From positions 1 to 64,000 of the forward strand of contig DJVH01000015.1 of NCBI GenBank assembly GCA_002440825.1: a stretch of DNA of 64,000 bases. Direction: 5' to 3'. The notes beneath the pieces were generated by a model that saw only the letters and a list, made by a program, of their open reading frames with translations, was not told where the DNA came from and searched no databases. Positions 1 through 7,965 of the stretch are shown piece by piece. Both the position numbers and the translations under genes were made by a program. Source of the DNA: Bacteriovoracaceae bacterium UBA6261. Lineage in GTDB: Bacteria; Bdellovibrionota; Bacteriovoracia; Bacteriovoracales; Bacteriovoracaceae. Position 1 is the first letter of the stretch, and each line of letters starts with the position of its first letter.

Positions 1-737
1 TGACAACTTTTGCTGAAGATAAAGGGGATTACTACGAAATTTCCGGAACAAAAAACTTCATCACAAACGGAAAAGATGCCGGCGTGGCCATTGTTTTAGC
101 GAAGACAACTAAAACAAATGATCACAAAGGAATTACTGCTTTTATCGTTGAAGCAAAAAGCGAAGGCTTTAAAGTTCAAAAGCTCGAAGACAAACTTGGA
201 ATCAAGGGCTCTTCAACAGCTCAGATCTGGCTCGATAAAGTAAAAGTTCCTAAAGCAAACGTCCTTGGAGAAGTTGGAAAAGGATTTAAAATTGCCCTTT
301 CAACTCTCGATGGCGGCCGTATCGGTATCGCTTCTCAGGCCCTCGGGATTGCTGAAGCGGCTTTCCGTTACGCGAAGAAATATTCAAAAGAGCGCGTACA
401 GTTTGGAAAACCCATTTCTGAACTTCAGGCTATTCAATTCAAGCTTGCTGACATGTCGACTAAAATTGCTGCTTCACGACTATTGATTTTGAACGCCAGC
501 TATTTGAAAGACAATGGTCTTCCGTACTCAAAAGAAGCTGCGCAGGCTAAACTTTTTGCCAGCGAATCCTGCATGCAAATCACGACAGAGGCCATTCAGG
601 TTCTGGGCGGAAACGGGTACACAAAAGAATATCCTGTTGAGCGCCATTTCAGAGACGCTAAAATCACTGAGATTTACGAAGGAACTTCTGAAATCCAGAG
701 AATTGTTATTGCGGCCAACGAGCTAAAAGAGCTATAA
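1..737 (+). CDS. acyl-CoA dehydrogenase, 5'-truncated
   Basis: C-terminal two thirds of an acyl-CoA dehydrogenase; the reading frame is open from base 3 to the window edge, so the gene begins outside. The first visible codons encode TTFAEDKGDYYEISG followed by TKNFITNG, the FAD/substrate-binding beta domain of the family. The C-terminal helical domain includes 'ERVQFGKPI', 'QVLGGNGYTKEYPVER' and 'IYEGTSEIQR'; the Glu of YEGT is the usual catalytic base of short- and medium-chain enzymes, so this copy looks active. It would make a trans-2-enoyl-CoA and pass electrons to ETF. The GTG at 84 is an internal Val codon, not the start. Two related dehydrogenases lie at 19886-22194 and a thiolase at 3191, suggesting beta-oxidation or branched-chain amino acid catabolism. 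Confidence 0.93.
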   Translation, partial: TTFAEDKGDYYEISGTKNFITNGKDAGVAIVLAKTTKTNDHKGITAFIVEAKSEGFKVQKLEDKLGIKGSSTAQIWLDKVKVPKANVLGEVGKGFKIALSTLDGGRIGIASQALGIAEAAFRYAKKYSKERVQFGKPISELQAIQFKLADMSTKIAASRLLILNASYLKDNGLPYSKEAAQAKLFASESCMQITTEAIQVLGGNGYTKEYPVERHFRDAKITEIYEGTSEIQRIVIAANELKEL

Positions 738-823
738 GGGCCTAGGCTCAAGCTTGACAGTATTGACGGCATTAGCGAAGGTAAAGGAATAATTTGTTTA
801 AGAAAATATTGGAGAACATAGGT

Positions 824-2026
824 ATGAAGAAGCCTGCAAAACCAGCAGCCAAAAAAGCTGCGCCTGCCGCACAAAAAAATGTGAAGAAAGCAGCGCCAGC
901 AAAGCCCGCAGCAAAAAAAGCTCCGGCAAAACCAGCAGCAAAAGTCGTTGCAAAGCCAGCGGCGAAAGCAGCTAAAAAAACTGCGGCTCCTGCAAAGCCT
1001 GTAAAAAAAGCAGCTCCAGTAAAAGCTCCAGCTAAAGCAGCGTCAAAAGCGCCGGCCAAAGCGGGCAATATCGCTAAAAAGATTCAAGAGAAAATCGCTG
1101 CGACGAAAAAAGCAAAAGAAGTCAAAGCGACAAAGAAAGAAGCTGCGGTTAAAAAAGGAATAGCAAAAACTGCACCAGTGAAAGCTGCTGCGAAAGCGAC
1201 AAAAATTGTCGCTGCTAAATCCGAACCAAAAGCGACTAAAAAAGCTGAAGCGGCTAAACCGGCAAAGAAGGAAGTTGTCAAAGCTCCAACGAAAGCCGAA
1301 CTTAAAGCAGCAGCAAAGAAAGCCGAAGCAGAAAAGCCTAAAAAACTGACGAAGAAAGAAGAAAAAGAACTTCTGAAAGCAAAAGGAAAAAAAGGCGCTC
1401 CTACTTTTGAAGAAGAGCTGGAAGAAGAAGCTTCAAAGGCACGCGGAGAAGACGAAGAAGAAGATGATGACTTCGAAGGCGAGACTCCAAAGAAAGTGAA
1501 AATGACTTTCGATGAAATCGAAGAAGAAGAAATTATTCCAGTGAGAAAAAAAGGAAAAGCTGGTCTTGATGACGATATCAAGGAAAACCTTGCAGAAGAA
1601 ATTCTAGCGCTCGCAGAAGACTTTTCAATTGAAGACGTTTTCGGTGCGATCAGAAATATGGATCTCTTTAAAGTTGAATCTGATGAGTGTGTTGTTCGCG
1701 GTTGTGACAACCCAGCGACAACAAATGGTTACTGCCGTTACCACTACATCAAGCTTTGGAAAGATGTTAAGAAAAAAGAAGCGATTCTTGCAGAAGGACG
1801 TCTCGCTAAAATTATTGAAGATCTCGTTCGCAAATATCCAATGAAGTATATCGAAACAATCATTCACGATCTTGCTGACGATAAAGCGTTCAACCACGTT
1901 CTTAAAGATCTCGACATCGAGACAGATGAAGCAGAATTGGATGCATTTGAAGACGACGAACTTCTGGATGATGATCAGGATATCGCATTTGAAACTAAGG
2001 TTGTTAAGCCATCATTTGATGACTAG
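824..2026 (+). CDS. Lys/Ala-rich histone H1-like protein with C-terminal Cys3His zinc-finger-like motif
   Basis: The first half (about residues 1-190) is a low-complexity tail of AAKK, PAKPA and KKAAP repeats, like bacterial histone H1-type and AlgP-type DNA-compacting proteins. A strongly acidic stretch follows (EEELEEEA, GEDEEEDDD), then a globular C-terminal part of about 130 residues. That part has C289-x4-C294-x9-C304-x2-H307 ('CVVRGCDN', 'GYCRYH'), a plausible zinc site, then a helical segment. I start at ATG 824, 9 nt after GGAG at 811-814. TTG 794 behind AAGGA would add ten residues (LFKKILENIG) and cannot be excluded. The role is inferred: a nucleoid or DNA-binding protein. I do not recognise the C-terminal domain by name. 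A strong terminator follows. Confidence 0.8.
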   Translation: MKKPAKPAAKKAAPAAQKNVKKAAPAKPAAKKAPAKPAAKVVAKPAAKAAKKTAAPAKPVKKAAPVKAPAKAASKAPAKAGNIAKKIQEKIAATKKAKEVKATKKEAAVKKGIAKTAPVKAAAKATKIVAAKSEPKATKKAEAAKPAKKEVVKAPTKAELKAAAKKAEAEKPKKLTKKEEKELLKAKGKKGAPTFEEELEEEASKARGEDEEEDDDFEGETPKKVKMTFDEIEEEEIIPVRKKGKAGLDDDIKENLAEEILALAEDFSIEDVFGAIRNMDLFKVESDECVVRGCDNPATTNGYCRYHYIKLWKDVKKKEAILAEGRLAKIIEDLVRKYPMKYIETIIHDLADDKAFNHVLKDLDIETDEAELDAFEDDELLDDDQDIAFETKVVKPSFDD

Positions 2027-2036
2027 ATTTAAAATA

Positions 2037-2064
2037 GAAAGGCTCCTTCGGGAGCCTTTTTTTA
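2037..2064. terminator. bidirectional rho-independent terminator
   Basis: Stem GGCTCC / GGAGCC (2041-2046 with 2051-2056) closed by a TTCG tetraloop. An A-rich left flank and a T7 run on the right let it work in both directions between the convergent genes ending at 2026 and 2062. The same AGGCTCC stem recurs in the terminator at 62785. Confidence 0.9.
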
Positions 2065-2649
2065 TATTTTGTAGAGGAGAGTGAGTCCGCCGGTGGTTTT
2101 TGATTTCAGTTTGCAGACAAGCGGTAGCTCAAGATCATCGATCCATTCATTTCTTTCTGTCAGCGTGTCTCTCGAAACTATCGCTGCTTTTATCTTCCAG
2201 ACTTCTCTCATCCAATCCGCAAGAAAATACACAAAGATCATTTCAAGCTCTTCGCGAACGCTGTCTCGCAACCAGAAATCAATTCTTGCATCCAGAACTT
2301 CTTCCGGATTCTGTCCTTCTACTAAATCATGATACTGAGACCAGATATGAACTGGATTCACGTAGAGAGAACCGAGGCAGCGCTTTTTGTCGCGGGTGTA
2401 AATCATGTAACCGTAAGCGCGGTGAGTGTGATTGTCGTCAATGTGTAGTTTTAAATCATCGTGATTTTCTTGAGCAGTAAAGGTGTCTTCGGGCCAGGAG
2501 CTTTGACTCCAACGCCGAAGAAACTCTTTGCTTTCCATAACCGCTTCGTAGTCGCTGTCTGAAAAAGCCTGGTCCGTTGGAAACAGCACCAGATTTAATC
2601 TCTCTGAGGTGGCCGTTTCAGGAGGATTAAACTCTGGTACGAAGATCAT
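2062..2649 (-). CDS. possible GNAT-like acetyltransferase, weakly supported
   Basis: 195-residue soluble protein with no signal peptide. The N-terminal 'SERLNLVLFP', the segment 'RAYGYMIYT' followed by 'CLGSLYVNPV', and the alternating helix/strand pattern resemble the GNAT N-acyltransferase fold (strand, helix pair, then the central beta-sheet), but I cannot see a clear Q/RxxGxG/A acetyl-CoA loop. The assignment is therefore tentative and the substrate unknown. It sits 2 nt downstream of the gene at 2652-3107 on the same strand, so the two are probably cotranscribed. Its stop codon lies in the T-run of the shared terminator. Confidence 0.75.
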   Translation of the reverse strand: MIFVPEFNPPETATSERLNLVLFPTDQAFSDSDYEAVMESKEFLRRWSQSSWPEDTFTAQENHDDLKLHIDDNHTHRAYGYMIYTRDKKRCLGSLYVNPVHIWSQYHDLVEGQNPEEVLDARIDFWLRDSVREELEMIFVYFLADWMREVWKIKAAIVSRDTLTERNEWIDDLELPLVCKLKSKTTGGLTLLYKI

Positions 2650-2651
2650 GG

Positions 2652-3107
2652 CTATTCCCCGAGAAGGGCGTCAGCGGCCATGGTGAGTGCGATATTTTCG
2701 CGGTTAATTTTGACGAAGAAATTCTTTTGATTGAATTCTACTTCATCCCAGTCGAGGACAAATTCTTCAAAAATTTCGTCTTCGTCAGAGTGTTCAGTTT
2801 TGGCGAAGTATTCATCGAAGAAAACTCCGACGAAATCGAACATGTCGTTTTGAATTTCATTGGTTTTTGTCTCACTGGTAAGATCAGCTGAGACGGAAAG
2901 TGTCAGAGGCAGAACGTTTTTATCTAATCCCACGTAGGAGACAATCATGAGAACTTCATTCGGGTAAGAGAACCCGTAGACTTCGAAAGTTTTATCGTCT
3001 TTCAGGCATTTATCGCCGTAAATATTTAGAAGAATTTGCTTTAAACTCTCTGCCCAATCTTTGGGAAAAAGCACCGCAGGAATATCGTGGTCTAGGCGAG
3101 AAAACAT
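2652..3107 (-). CDS. conserved-looking hypothetical protein
   Basis: 151-residue soluble acidic protein that I do not recognise. It begins 'MFSRLDHDIPAVLFPKDW' and has no signal peptide or membrane segment; the middle is predicted beta-rich and the C-terminal half acidic ('HSDEDEIFEEF'). The start is supported by TGGAG about 8 nt upstream on the minus strand. It is the first gene of a two-gene unit with 2062-2649. Length and reading-frame quality argue for a real gene; no function is assigned. Confidence 0.72.
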   Translation of the reverse strand: MFSRLDHDIPAVLFPKDWAESLKQILLNIYGDKCLKDDKTFEVYGFSYPNEVLMIVSYVGLDKNVLPLTLSVSADLTSETKTNEIQNDMFDFVGVFFDEYFAKTEHSDEDEIFEEFVLDWDEVEFNQKNFFVKINRENIALTMAADALLGE

Positions 3108-3190
3108 AAAAACTCCATTGATTTCGTATGTCCAAGATATAGCGCGTGTGATTTAATGATTCAAATTTTTTTAAGAAAAAGGAGATGAAA

Positions 3191-4348
3191 ATGGCAGTTT
3201 ATATTTTATCTGGTGCACGTACACCAAACGGCAGTTTTATGGGTTCACTTTCGACAGTTACAGCACCGAAACTTGGTGCGGTAGCGATCGATGCCGCTCT
3301 AAAGAAAGCTGAAATCAATCCTGCAAAAGTTGATGAAGTTTTTATGGGGAACGTAGTCACTGCGGGTGTAGGCCAGGCTCCTGCCCGTCAGGCGGCCATT
3401 TATGCTGGTCTTCCTGAAGCAACACCGTGTACGACAATTAATAAAGTATGCGGCTCGGGTTTAAAATCAATCATCACTGCTGCTCAAACTATTGCGGCAG
3501 GAGACAATAATCTGGTCGTTGCTGGTGGTATGGAAAATATGTCACTTGCTCCGCACCTTCTTCCGAATTCAAGAAACGGATTCAAATTCGGCGATACAAC
3601 TTTGAAGGACGCAATGACGTTAGATGGTCTGACCGATGCTTATACAAATGTGCCAATGGGAATTTGCGCAGAAGAAGCAGTAAAAAAATATACTAACCGC
3701 GAAGAGCAGGATGCCTTCTCGATTGAGTCTTTCAAGCGCGCTCAAGCTGCTCAAAAAGATGGAATCTTTAACTCAGAAATAGCAGCAGTCACAATCAAAG
3801 GGCCAAAAGGGGACACCGTTGTTGCTATTGACGAAGGACCGGGGAAAGCCAACTTCGAAAAAATGCCGTCACTAAAACCGGCCTTTGATAAGAACGGTAC
3901 GATTACCGCAGCCAATGCTTCTACCATTAATGATGGAGCAGCTGCAGTTGTTCTTGGCGGTGAAGAATACAAATCGCAGGCGAAGTTCAAAATCGTTTCA
4001 TACGCATCTCACGCTCAGAACCCAACCTGGTTCACGACAGCACCAGTTGAGGCAATGAATAAGGCACTTGCTAAAGCCAACCTAAAGCTTGATCAAATTG
4101 ATCTGTTTGAGATTAATGAAGCTTTTGCAGTAGTTGCGCTCGCCGCTATGAAGGAGTTAAAATTAGATCACAGCAAAGTGAACATCTACGGTGGTGGTGT
4201 GAGCTTAGGTCATCCAATCGGCGCAAGCGGTACGAGAATCGTTGTGACTTTGATGACTGCTATGGAAAATAAAAAAGCTAAATACGGAATGGCAGCAATT
4301 TGTATCGGTGGTGGAGAGGCGCTCTCTCTTATTATCGAAAGACTTTAA
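3191..4348 (+). CDS. acetyl-CoA acetyltransferase (thiolase)
   Basis: Thiolase of 385 residues, close to the usual 390. It condenses two acetyl-CoA to acetoacetyl-CoA, or runs the reverse cleavage in beta-oxidation. All four active-site elements are visible: the acylated Cys87 in 'NKVCGSGLKS', 'NEAFA', His341 in 'SLGHPIGASGTR' and the second Cys371 in 'CIGGGEA'. GGAG at 3181-3184 abuts the first ATG (3185), so the second ATG at 3191 is the better start (MAVYILSGARTP). The cyclic-nucleotide-binding gene begins 31 nt downstream and may share its transcript. Substrate chain length cannot be read from sequence. Confidence 0.95.
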   Translation: MAVYILSGARTPNGSFMGSLSTVTAPKLGAVAIDAALKKAEINPAKVDEVFMGNVVTAGVGQAPARQAAIYAGLPEATPCTTINKVCGSGLKSIITAAQTIAAGDNNLVVAGGMENMSLAPHLLPNSRNGFKFGDTTLKDAMTLDGLTDAYTNVPMGICAEEAVKKYTNREEQDAFSIESFKRAQAAQKDGIFNSEIAAVTIKGPKGDTVVAIDEGPGKANFEKMPSLKPAFDKNGTITAANASTINDGAAAVVLGGEEYKSQAKFKIVSYASHAQNPTWFTTAPVEAMNKALAKANLKLDQIDLFEINEAFAVVALAAMKELKLDHSKVNIYGGGVSLGHPIGASGTRIVVTLMTAMENKKAKYGMAAICIGGGEALSLIIERL

Positions 4349-4379
4349 AATTTAATATTACGCCATCTCAAGGATTGAA

Positions 4380-5447
4380 ATGTCGACTTCTAGTACAGGC
4401 TCAGCAGCACCGAGTGCTCAAAAGAAATCCGGAATTAAAACGTTGGCCCCTGGGCAAATTCTTTTTAATGAGGGAGACAAAGCTGAGTCCATGTACATCA
4501 TTCAAAAAGGGCAGCTGAGATTATTCCGTCCGAAAGGAAAAGGTTTTGTCGAAATAGCTGTCCTTCGCTCCGGAGAAGTTCTTGGGGAAATGGCGTATTT
4601 TGATCCCGAAACAAAAACAAGAAGCGTGTCTGCAGCTGCGATCACATCGGTAGACGTCATCGAAATTTCTTTTGTCGCTCTTGAAAAAACCATGCAGGCG
4701 TTAAACCCGTGGTTCAAAACTCTGATCAATACACTCGCAGAAAGACTTCGCAAAACAAACGAAAGAGTTAAAGCTCTCGAAAACAACTCTGTAGGTTTCT
4801 CTTCGGATTATAAGTTTTTCCAGGCTGCAGACGTTGTGAAAATGCTGTCTATTTTATTTTTAACTTTCAGGTCTCTTGGTGAAAATAAAGAAGGAAAATG
4901 GTTTCTTCACTACAATAAATTGAAAGTTTATGCTCTTGATATTTTCAACTTAAACGAAGCAAAGATGGAAGAATTCCTGCAATTGCTTTTAGACGAAAAG
5001 ATTGTAGAAGTGACTGTGGATGAACAGGATTCATCGAAAATCTACAGCACACGAGAACCTGAAACATTTAAAATCTTCCAGGTTTTCTTCAATACTCAAA
5101 GAACTCTTCGAGACGACAAAAAAATGATCATCTCTCCTAAGTGTGAAAAGTTCATTGTGAAGGTCATGGAAGAGTGCGAGAAGAGTGAAATTATCGAAGG
5201 CAAATGCGATATTGAACTCACTAAAATCGTGGCCCATTTCAAAGAATACAACATAGACATCAAAATGGATGATTTTCAGGGCGCTAAAAACGCGAAGTTC
5301 TGTGGCGAATACAGAATGGACGACAAGAACAATATTTCCACCACTATCAATTTCGATTACCTCAAAAAAATGTATCCCGTTGTGCGTTTCATGAATGCGA
5401 TTAATCGCGTGAATGATGTGAAGGCGCAAGCGGCGATGAAGGCTTAA
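4380..5447 (+). CDS. cyclic-nucleotide-binding (Crp-type) domain protein with unidentified C-terminal domain
   Basis: Residues about 20-125 form a cNMP-binding beta-roll: 'GQILFNEGDKAESMYII', 'KGQLRLF', 'LRSGEVLGEMAYF' and a following R-S-V-S-A. This corresponds to the phosphate-binding cassette but lacks the exact R-x-A pattern of cAMP receptors, so the ligand is uncertain. The remaining 220 residues include a helical region from 'AERLRKTNERVKALE' and an unknown domain. No Crp-type helix-turn-helix is evident, so a simple transcription-factor role is unlikely. An Ala/Ser-rich linker leads the protein. RBS AAGGA lies about 6 nt upstream. It is probably a cytoplasmic sensor or scaffold in an operon with thiolase. 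Confidence 0.82.
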   Translation: MSTSSTGSAAPSAQKKSGIKTLAPGQILFNEGDKAESMYIIQKGQLRLFRPKGKGFVEIAVLRSGEVLGEMAYFDPETKTRSVSAAAITSVDVIEISFVALEKTMQALNPWFKTLINTLAERLRKTNERVKALENNSVGFSSDYKFFQAADVVKMLSILFLTFRSLGENKEGKWFLHYNKLKVYALDIFNLNEAKMEEFLQLLLDEKIVEVTVDEQDSSKIYSTREPETFKIFQVFFNTQRTLRDDKKMIISPKCEKFIVKVMEECEKSEIIEGKCDIELTKIVAHFKEYNIDIKMDDFQGAKNAKFCGEYRMDDKNNISTTINFDYLKKMYPVVRFMNAINRVNDVKAQAAMKA

Positions 5448-5471
5448 TTTTTAAGTTAAGAGAGTCTTTTT

Positions 5472-5499
5472 AAAAAAAGCCCCGGTCAAAAACCAGGGC
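5472..5499 (-). terminator. rho-independent terminator of the VWA-like lipoprotein gene
   Basis: Imperfect stem GCCCCGGT (5479-5486) with ACCAGGGC (5492-5499), one internal mismatch, loop CAAAA. On the minus strand it is followed by T7 (complement of 5472-5478), immediately after the minus-strand stop at 5516. Confidence 0.75.
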
Positions 5500-5515
5500 C
5501 TTCGTTATTAGAAAA

Positions 5516-7018
5516 TTATTGTGCAGATTTAGAAGTGTAGTAAACGTTGACTGCTGTCGCAGCACCGGCAGTATTGTTGAATTTGTAGCTGCCGTTTAAA
5601 CGGATGAAGTATCCTGACGTTGCGCCAGCTGGAAGATCCACAATCTTCAGGCTTGGATCAAGCGCAGATGTGTATTGAAGACCCATATAGTCCCAGCCAT
5701 TCGTTGCGTTTTGAGGAACAACTTGTCCGTTGATGCGAACTTCGATTGTTGGAATATAAGGTTCGCCGTTTGTCAGATAGATATATCCATACTGCAGTTT
5801 CTGAGCATCATAAGTTACAGTCAGACAGCGAGGATAAACAATCAGATCATTGTCCTGAGAACCAAACAGCTGAATCATTTGACCAGTGAACGGCTCACCA
5901 TGAGTCGGTAAGCTTCTTGTGTAATGAGCAGTCTGAGGACCAATGAAAGCAAAACCATTTGATGGATTCGATTCTCCTGTATGGTTTATTAAAACTTTGC
6001 CGTCGTCTCTGACTACGCGGAGAGTTTCCGGATCAATGGAAACCCCATTGCCTGCGACCGGCCAGAATTCATAAACGTGTTTGATCAATGTTTGCTTGAT
6101 AGCTGTGTTGACCCCATCGAAGATATGATTGAAATCAATTGAGCAGATATCATAGTTGTCCGGATATGGAATTCCATTGGTCGTAAACGGGTTCAGGTTA
6201 TCATTGGATGTCGGCCATCCGTTTGAATAAGGCGCTTCATAAAGTTGTTTTGCAACTTCTCTGTAGCGAGCATTGATTTTTCCAAGACCACTGTCACACT
6301 TTGTGAGAGGGGCGATATTGATGAATCTCATCATAGAAGAGTTCAAAGGATTCGAACATCCAGTCGCCGTGGCCGAATTTCCTCTCAGACAAAGCAGGCT
6401 GTTGATTTGATTTTTAATCCTTGGTTTCCAGTCTGCTTCTGCACATGTGCCATAACCAGTTTCAATTTCACAGCTCGTATCATCACCATTCGACATGACA
6501 ACGATGATTGTATAAGCGTCACTTCTGAAAATTCCGTTTGAACGATTGGCCTGAATCATCGAAAGAGCACGGCTCACACCTGGCTCATAAGACCCCGACG
6601 CTTTGGTGAAACTTAACGCTGCTGCCGCCTGATCTTTAGTTCTCAGAATGCTCGCCGCAGTTCCCGTCACACTCGTCGTATCTTTTGCCACGAGAGAAGC
6701 TTCATAAAGAGTATTGCTGTTTGTTGAAATCAAGGGAGCCGAAAGAATATGGTAATCGAACTTTTCAGAGACGCTTTGAATAAGCTGATTATAAGACCCT
6801 TTAGTCGCCGAGTTGATGAAGAGAGCACTCGAACTGTTATCCCAAAGAAGAAGCACGTCCACTTTTGGACTGACTAGCGTACTTTGGGAACAAAGTTGAG
6901 TCGAGGTTGTTACAACCGGGCTGATACTCGAACTTTGATTACCCTTGTTGGTAGCAAATTCTTCCTTTGCACATGAAGCCAACAAGAAGAGCGCGATTAA
7001 TAAGAGTGGTTTCTTCAT
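5516..7018 (-). CDS. surface lipoprotein with von Willebrand A-like domain
   Basis: 500-residue exported lipoprotein. The signal peptide 'MKKPLLLIALFLLASC' ends in lipobox LASC. A VWA-like fold follows: 'VDVLLLWDNSSS' carries the metal-ion-dependent adhesion site pattern DxSxS, and 'YTIIVVMSNGDDTSC' supplies the later conserved strand and acidic residues. The rest is beta-rich and contains several Cys pairs. The frame extends further upstream, but ATG 7018 has an RBS (GAAGG) and gives a proper signal peptide. The role is inferred as surface adhesion or protein binding; nothing shows the ligand. It stands alone with its own terminator and diverges from the gene at 7213. Confidence 0.85.
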   Translation of the reverse strand: MKKPLLLIALFLLASCAKEEFATNKGNQSSSISPVVTTSTQLCSQSTLVSPKVDVLLLWDNSSSALFINSATKGSYNQLIQSVSEKFDYHILSAPLISTNSNTLYEASLVAKDTTSVTGTAASILRTKDQAAAALSFTKASGSYEPGVSRALSMIQANRSNGIFRSDAYTIIVVMSNGDDTSCEIETGYGTCAEADWKPRIKNQINSLLCLRGNSATATGCSNPLNSSMMRFINIAPLTKCDSGLGKINARYREVAKQLYEAPYSNGWPTSNDNLNPFTTNGIPYPDNYDICSIDFNHIFDGVNTAIKQTLIKHVYEFWPVAGNGVSIDPETLRVVRDDGKVLINHTGESNPSNGFAFIGPQTAHYTRSLPTHGEPFTGQMIQLFGSQDNDLIVYPRCLTVTYDAQKLQYGYIYLTNGEPYIPTIEVRINGQVVPQNATNGWDYMGLQYTSALDPSLKIVDLPAGATSGYFIRLNGSYKFNNTAGAATAVNVYYTSKSAQ

Positions 7019-7212
7019 AATATTTACCTTCAATCGTTTACTTAAGTCACAGTCATCCTTTGGCTTATCGGAAAATTCTCCGATTTCTTGAGTAGGAGAT
7101 TGCAAGTCTGAGCAATTTCATCCAGATAAGGCAAAAGTTTCGCGCTATCAACGTCATTTCAAAAAGTTAAAATAGAAGAAGACGACGACATATAAAGAGG
7201 GAGAAAGAGAGT
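7019..7212. promoter_or_regulatory. divergent intergenic region with small hairpin
   Basis: 194-base region between divergent genes. It holds a perfect inverted repeat ATCGGA-(6 nt)-TCCGAT at 7067-7084 in the leader of the lipoprotein gene. I could not identify convincing -35/-10 pairs for either gene. Confidence 0.35.
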
Positions 7213-7965
7213 ATGGTGAACTGGTATTACGTGCGCGGATCTGAAAGAGTTGGGCCCGTCAGCGTGGACGTTTTGCGCGATTTATTCAGCAAACAAGAAA
7301 TAAATCTTGAATCCTATGTCTGGCGCAAAGGTTTTCAAAATTGGGAACGATTAAAAGATGTTGCTGAACTTGATTTAAGCGGCAAAGCTCCTGCTGTTGT
7401 TCTCGAACAACCAGAAGAAGCTGCTTCTCCGGAAATGGAATTTAAATTTGACTGGAAAAAAATACGCGATGATGAAGAACTGTTCTTTTTAAAAATCGGC
7501 AGTGACAGAAAAAATTTAATTGATGCCGAATACTTTGGTCCGTACTCATTCAGCGAACTTCGCGAAGCTAAAGAAGAGAAAAGAATTAATGATCAAACAT
7601 TAGTCTATGCGGCCGGATTGCCAGGATGGATTGAAGCAGGAAATACCCCCTTGAATCCGGGAAAACAAGATATCAATCTTGATCAGGTGAAAGATGAAGT
7701 TCCACTTCTTCTCGTCATGGACAATGAACCTTTGCCTTTAGTTGCTCTGGTTGATAAGGCGGGAACTAAAGAATGCACAGTCCTTGGCGCTGGACCATTT
7801 AAAGCAGGCTCTGAAAAGTTATGCTCAATCTATACGGGCAAAGTTCTAAAGGCCAAAAACTTAAAAATAAATATTGAAGAGTATGAACCTAAACATCAGA
7901 GAGCTGTCTGCAAAATCATCGAGATGAATGATGAAGCCCGCAAAGTGATTCAAAACTATGCTTGA
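7213..7965 (+). CDS. protein with two GYF_2-like (DUF4339) repeats and a possible PilZ-like tail
   Basis: 250 residues, cytoplasmic by sequence. Residues about 2-50 ('NWYYVRGSERVGPVS', 'YVWRKGFQNWERL') match the GYF_2/DUF4339 pattern (W-Y-Y...G-P-V...W..G...W). A second copy lies at about 95-140 ('FFLKIGSDRKN', 'YFGPYSFSEL', 'LPGWIEAG'). Such modules are taken to be protein-interaction domains. The C-terminal 80 residues, ending 'EMNDEARKVIQNYA', have a beta-then-helix outline reminiscent of PilZ but without a clear RxxxR motif, so that part is a guess. The gene overlaps the next by 8 nt and starts a unit that leads to a Ser/Thr kinase. Confidence 0.8.
   Translation: MVNWYYVRGSERVGPVSVDVLRDLFSKQEINLESYVWRKGFQNWERLKDVAELDLSGKAPAVVLEQPEEAASPEMEFKFDWKKIRDDEELFFLKIGSDRKNLIDAEYFGPYSFSELREAKEEKRINDQTLVYAAGLPGWIEAGNTPLNPGKQDINLDQVKDEVPLLLVMDNEPLPLVALVDKAGTKECTVLGAGPFKAGSEKLCSIYTGKVLKAKNLKINIEEYEPKHQRAVCKIIEMNDEARKVIQNYA

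Noticed and set aside
754..792. TTGACA and TTGACG as promoter of the histone-like gene
   Set aside because: TTGACA has no -10 at 16-18 bases. TTGACG has only GAATAA at 18 bases; too weak to list as a feature.
824..1300. Repeated GCAGCAAAAAAAGC-type units as a possible tandem repeat or CRISPR-like array
   Set aside because: Units are irregular in length and simply encode AAKK/PAKP repeats in frame; no conserved repeat with unique spacers.
772..1710. Long minus-strand open frames rich in Ala/Phe/Ser opposite the histone-like gene
   Set aside because: They are the antisense of Lys/Ala and Glu repeats, have no RBS and low-complexity translation; the plus-strand frame has an RBS, terminator and a structured C-terminus.
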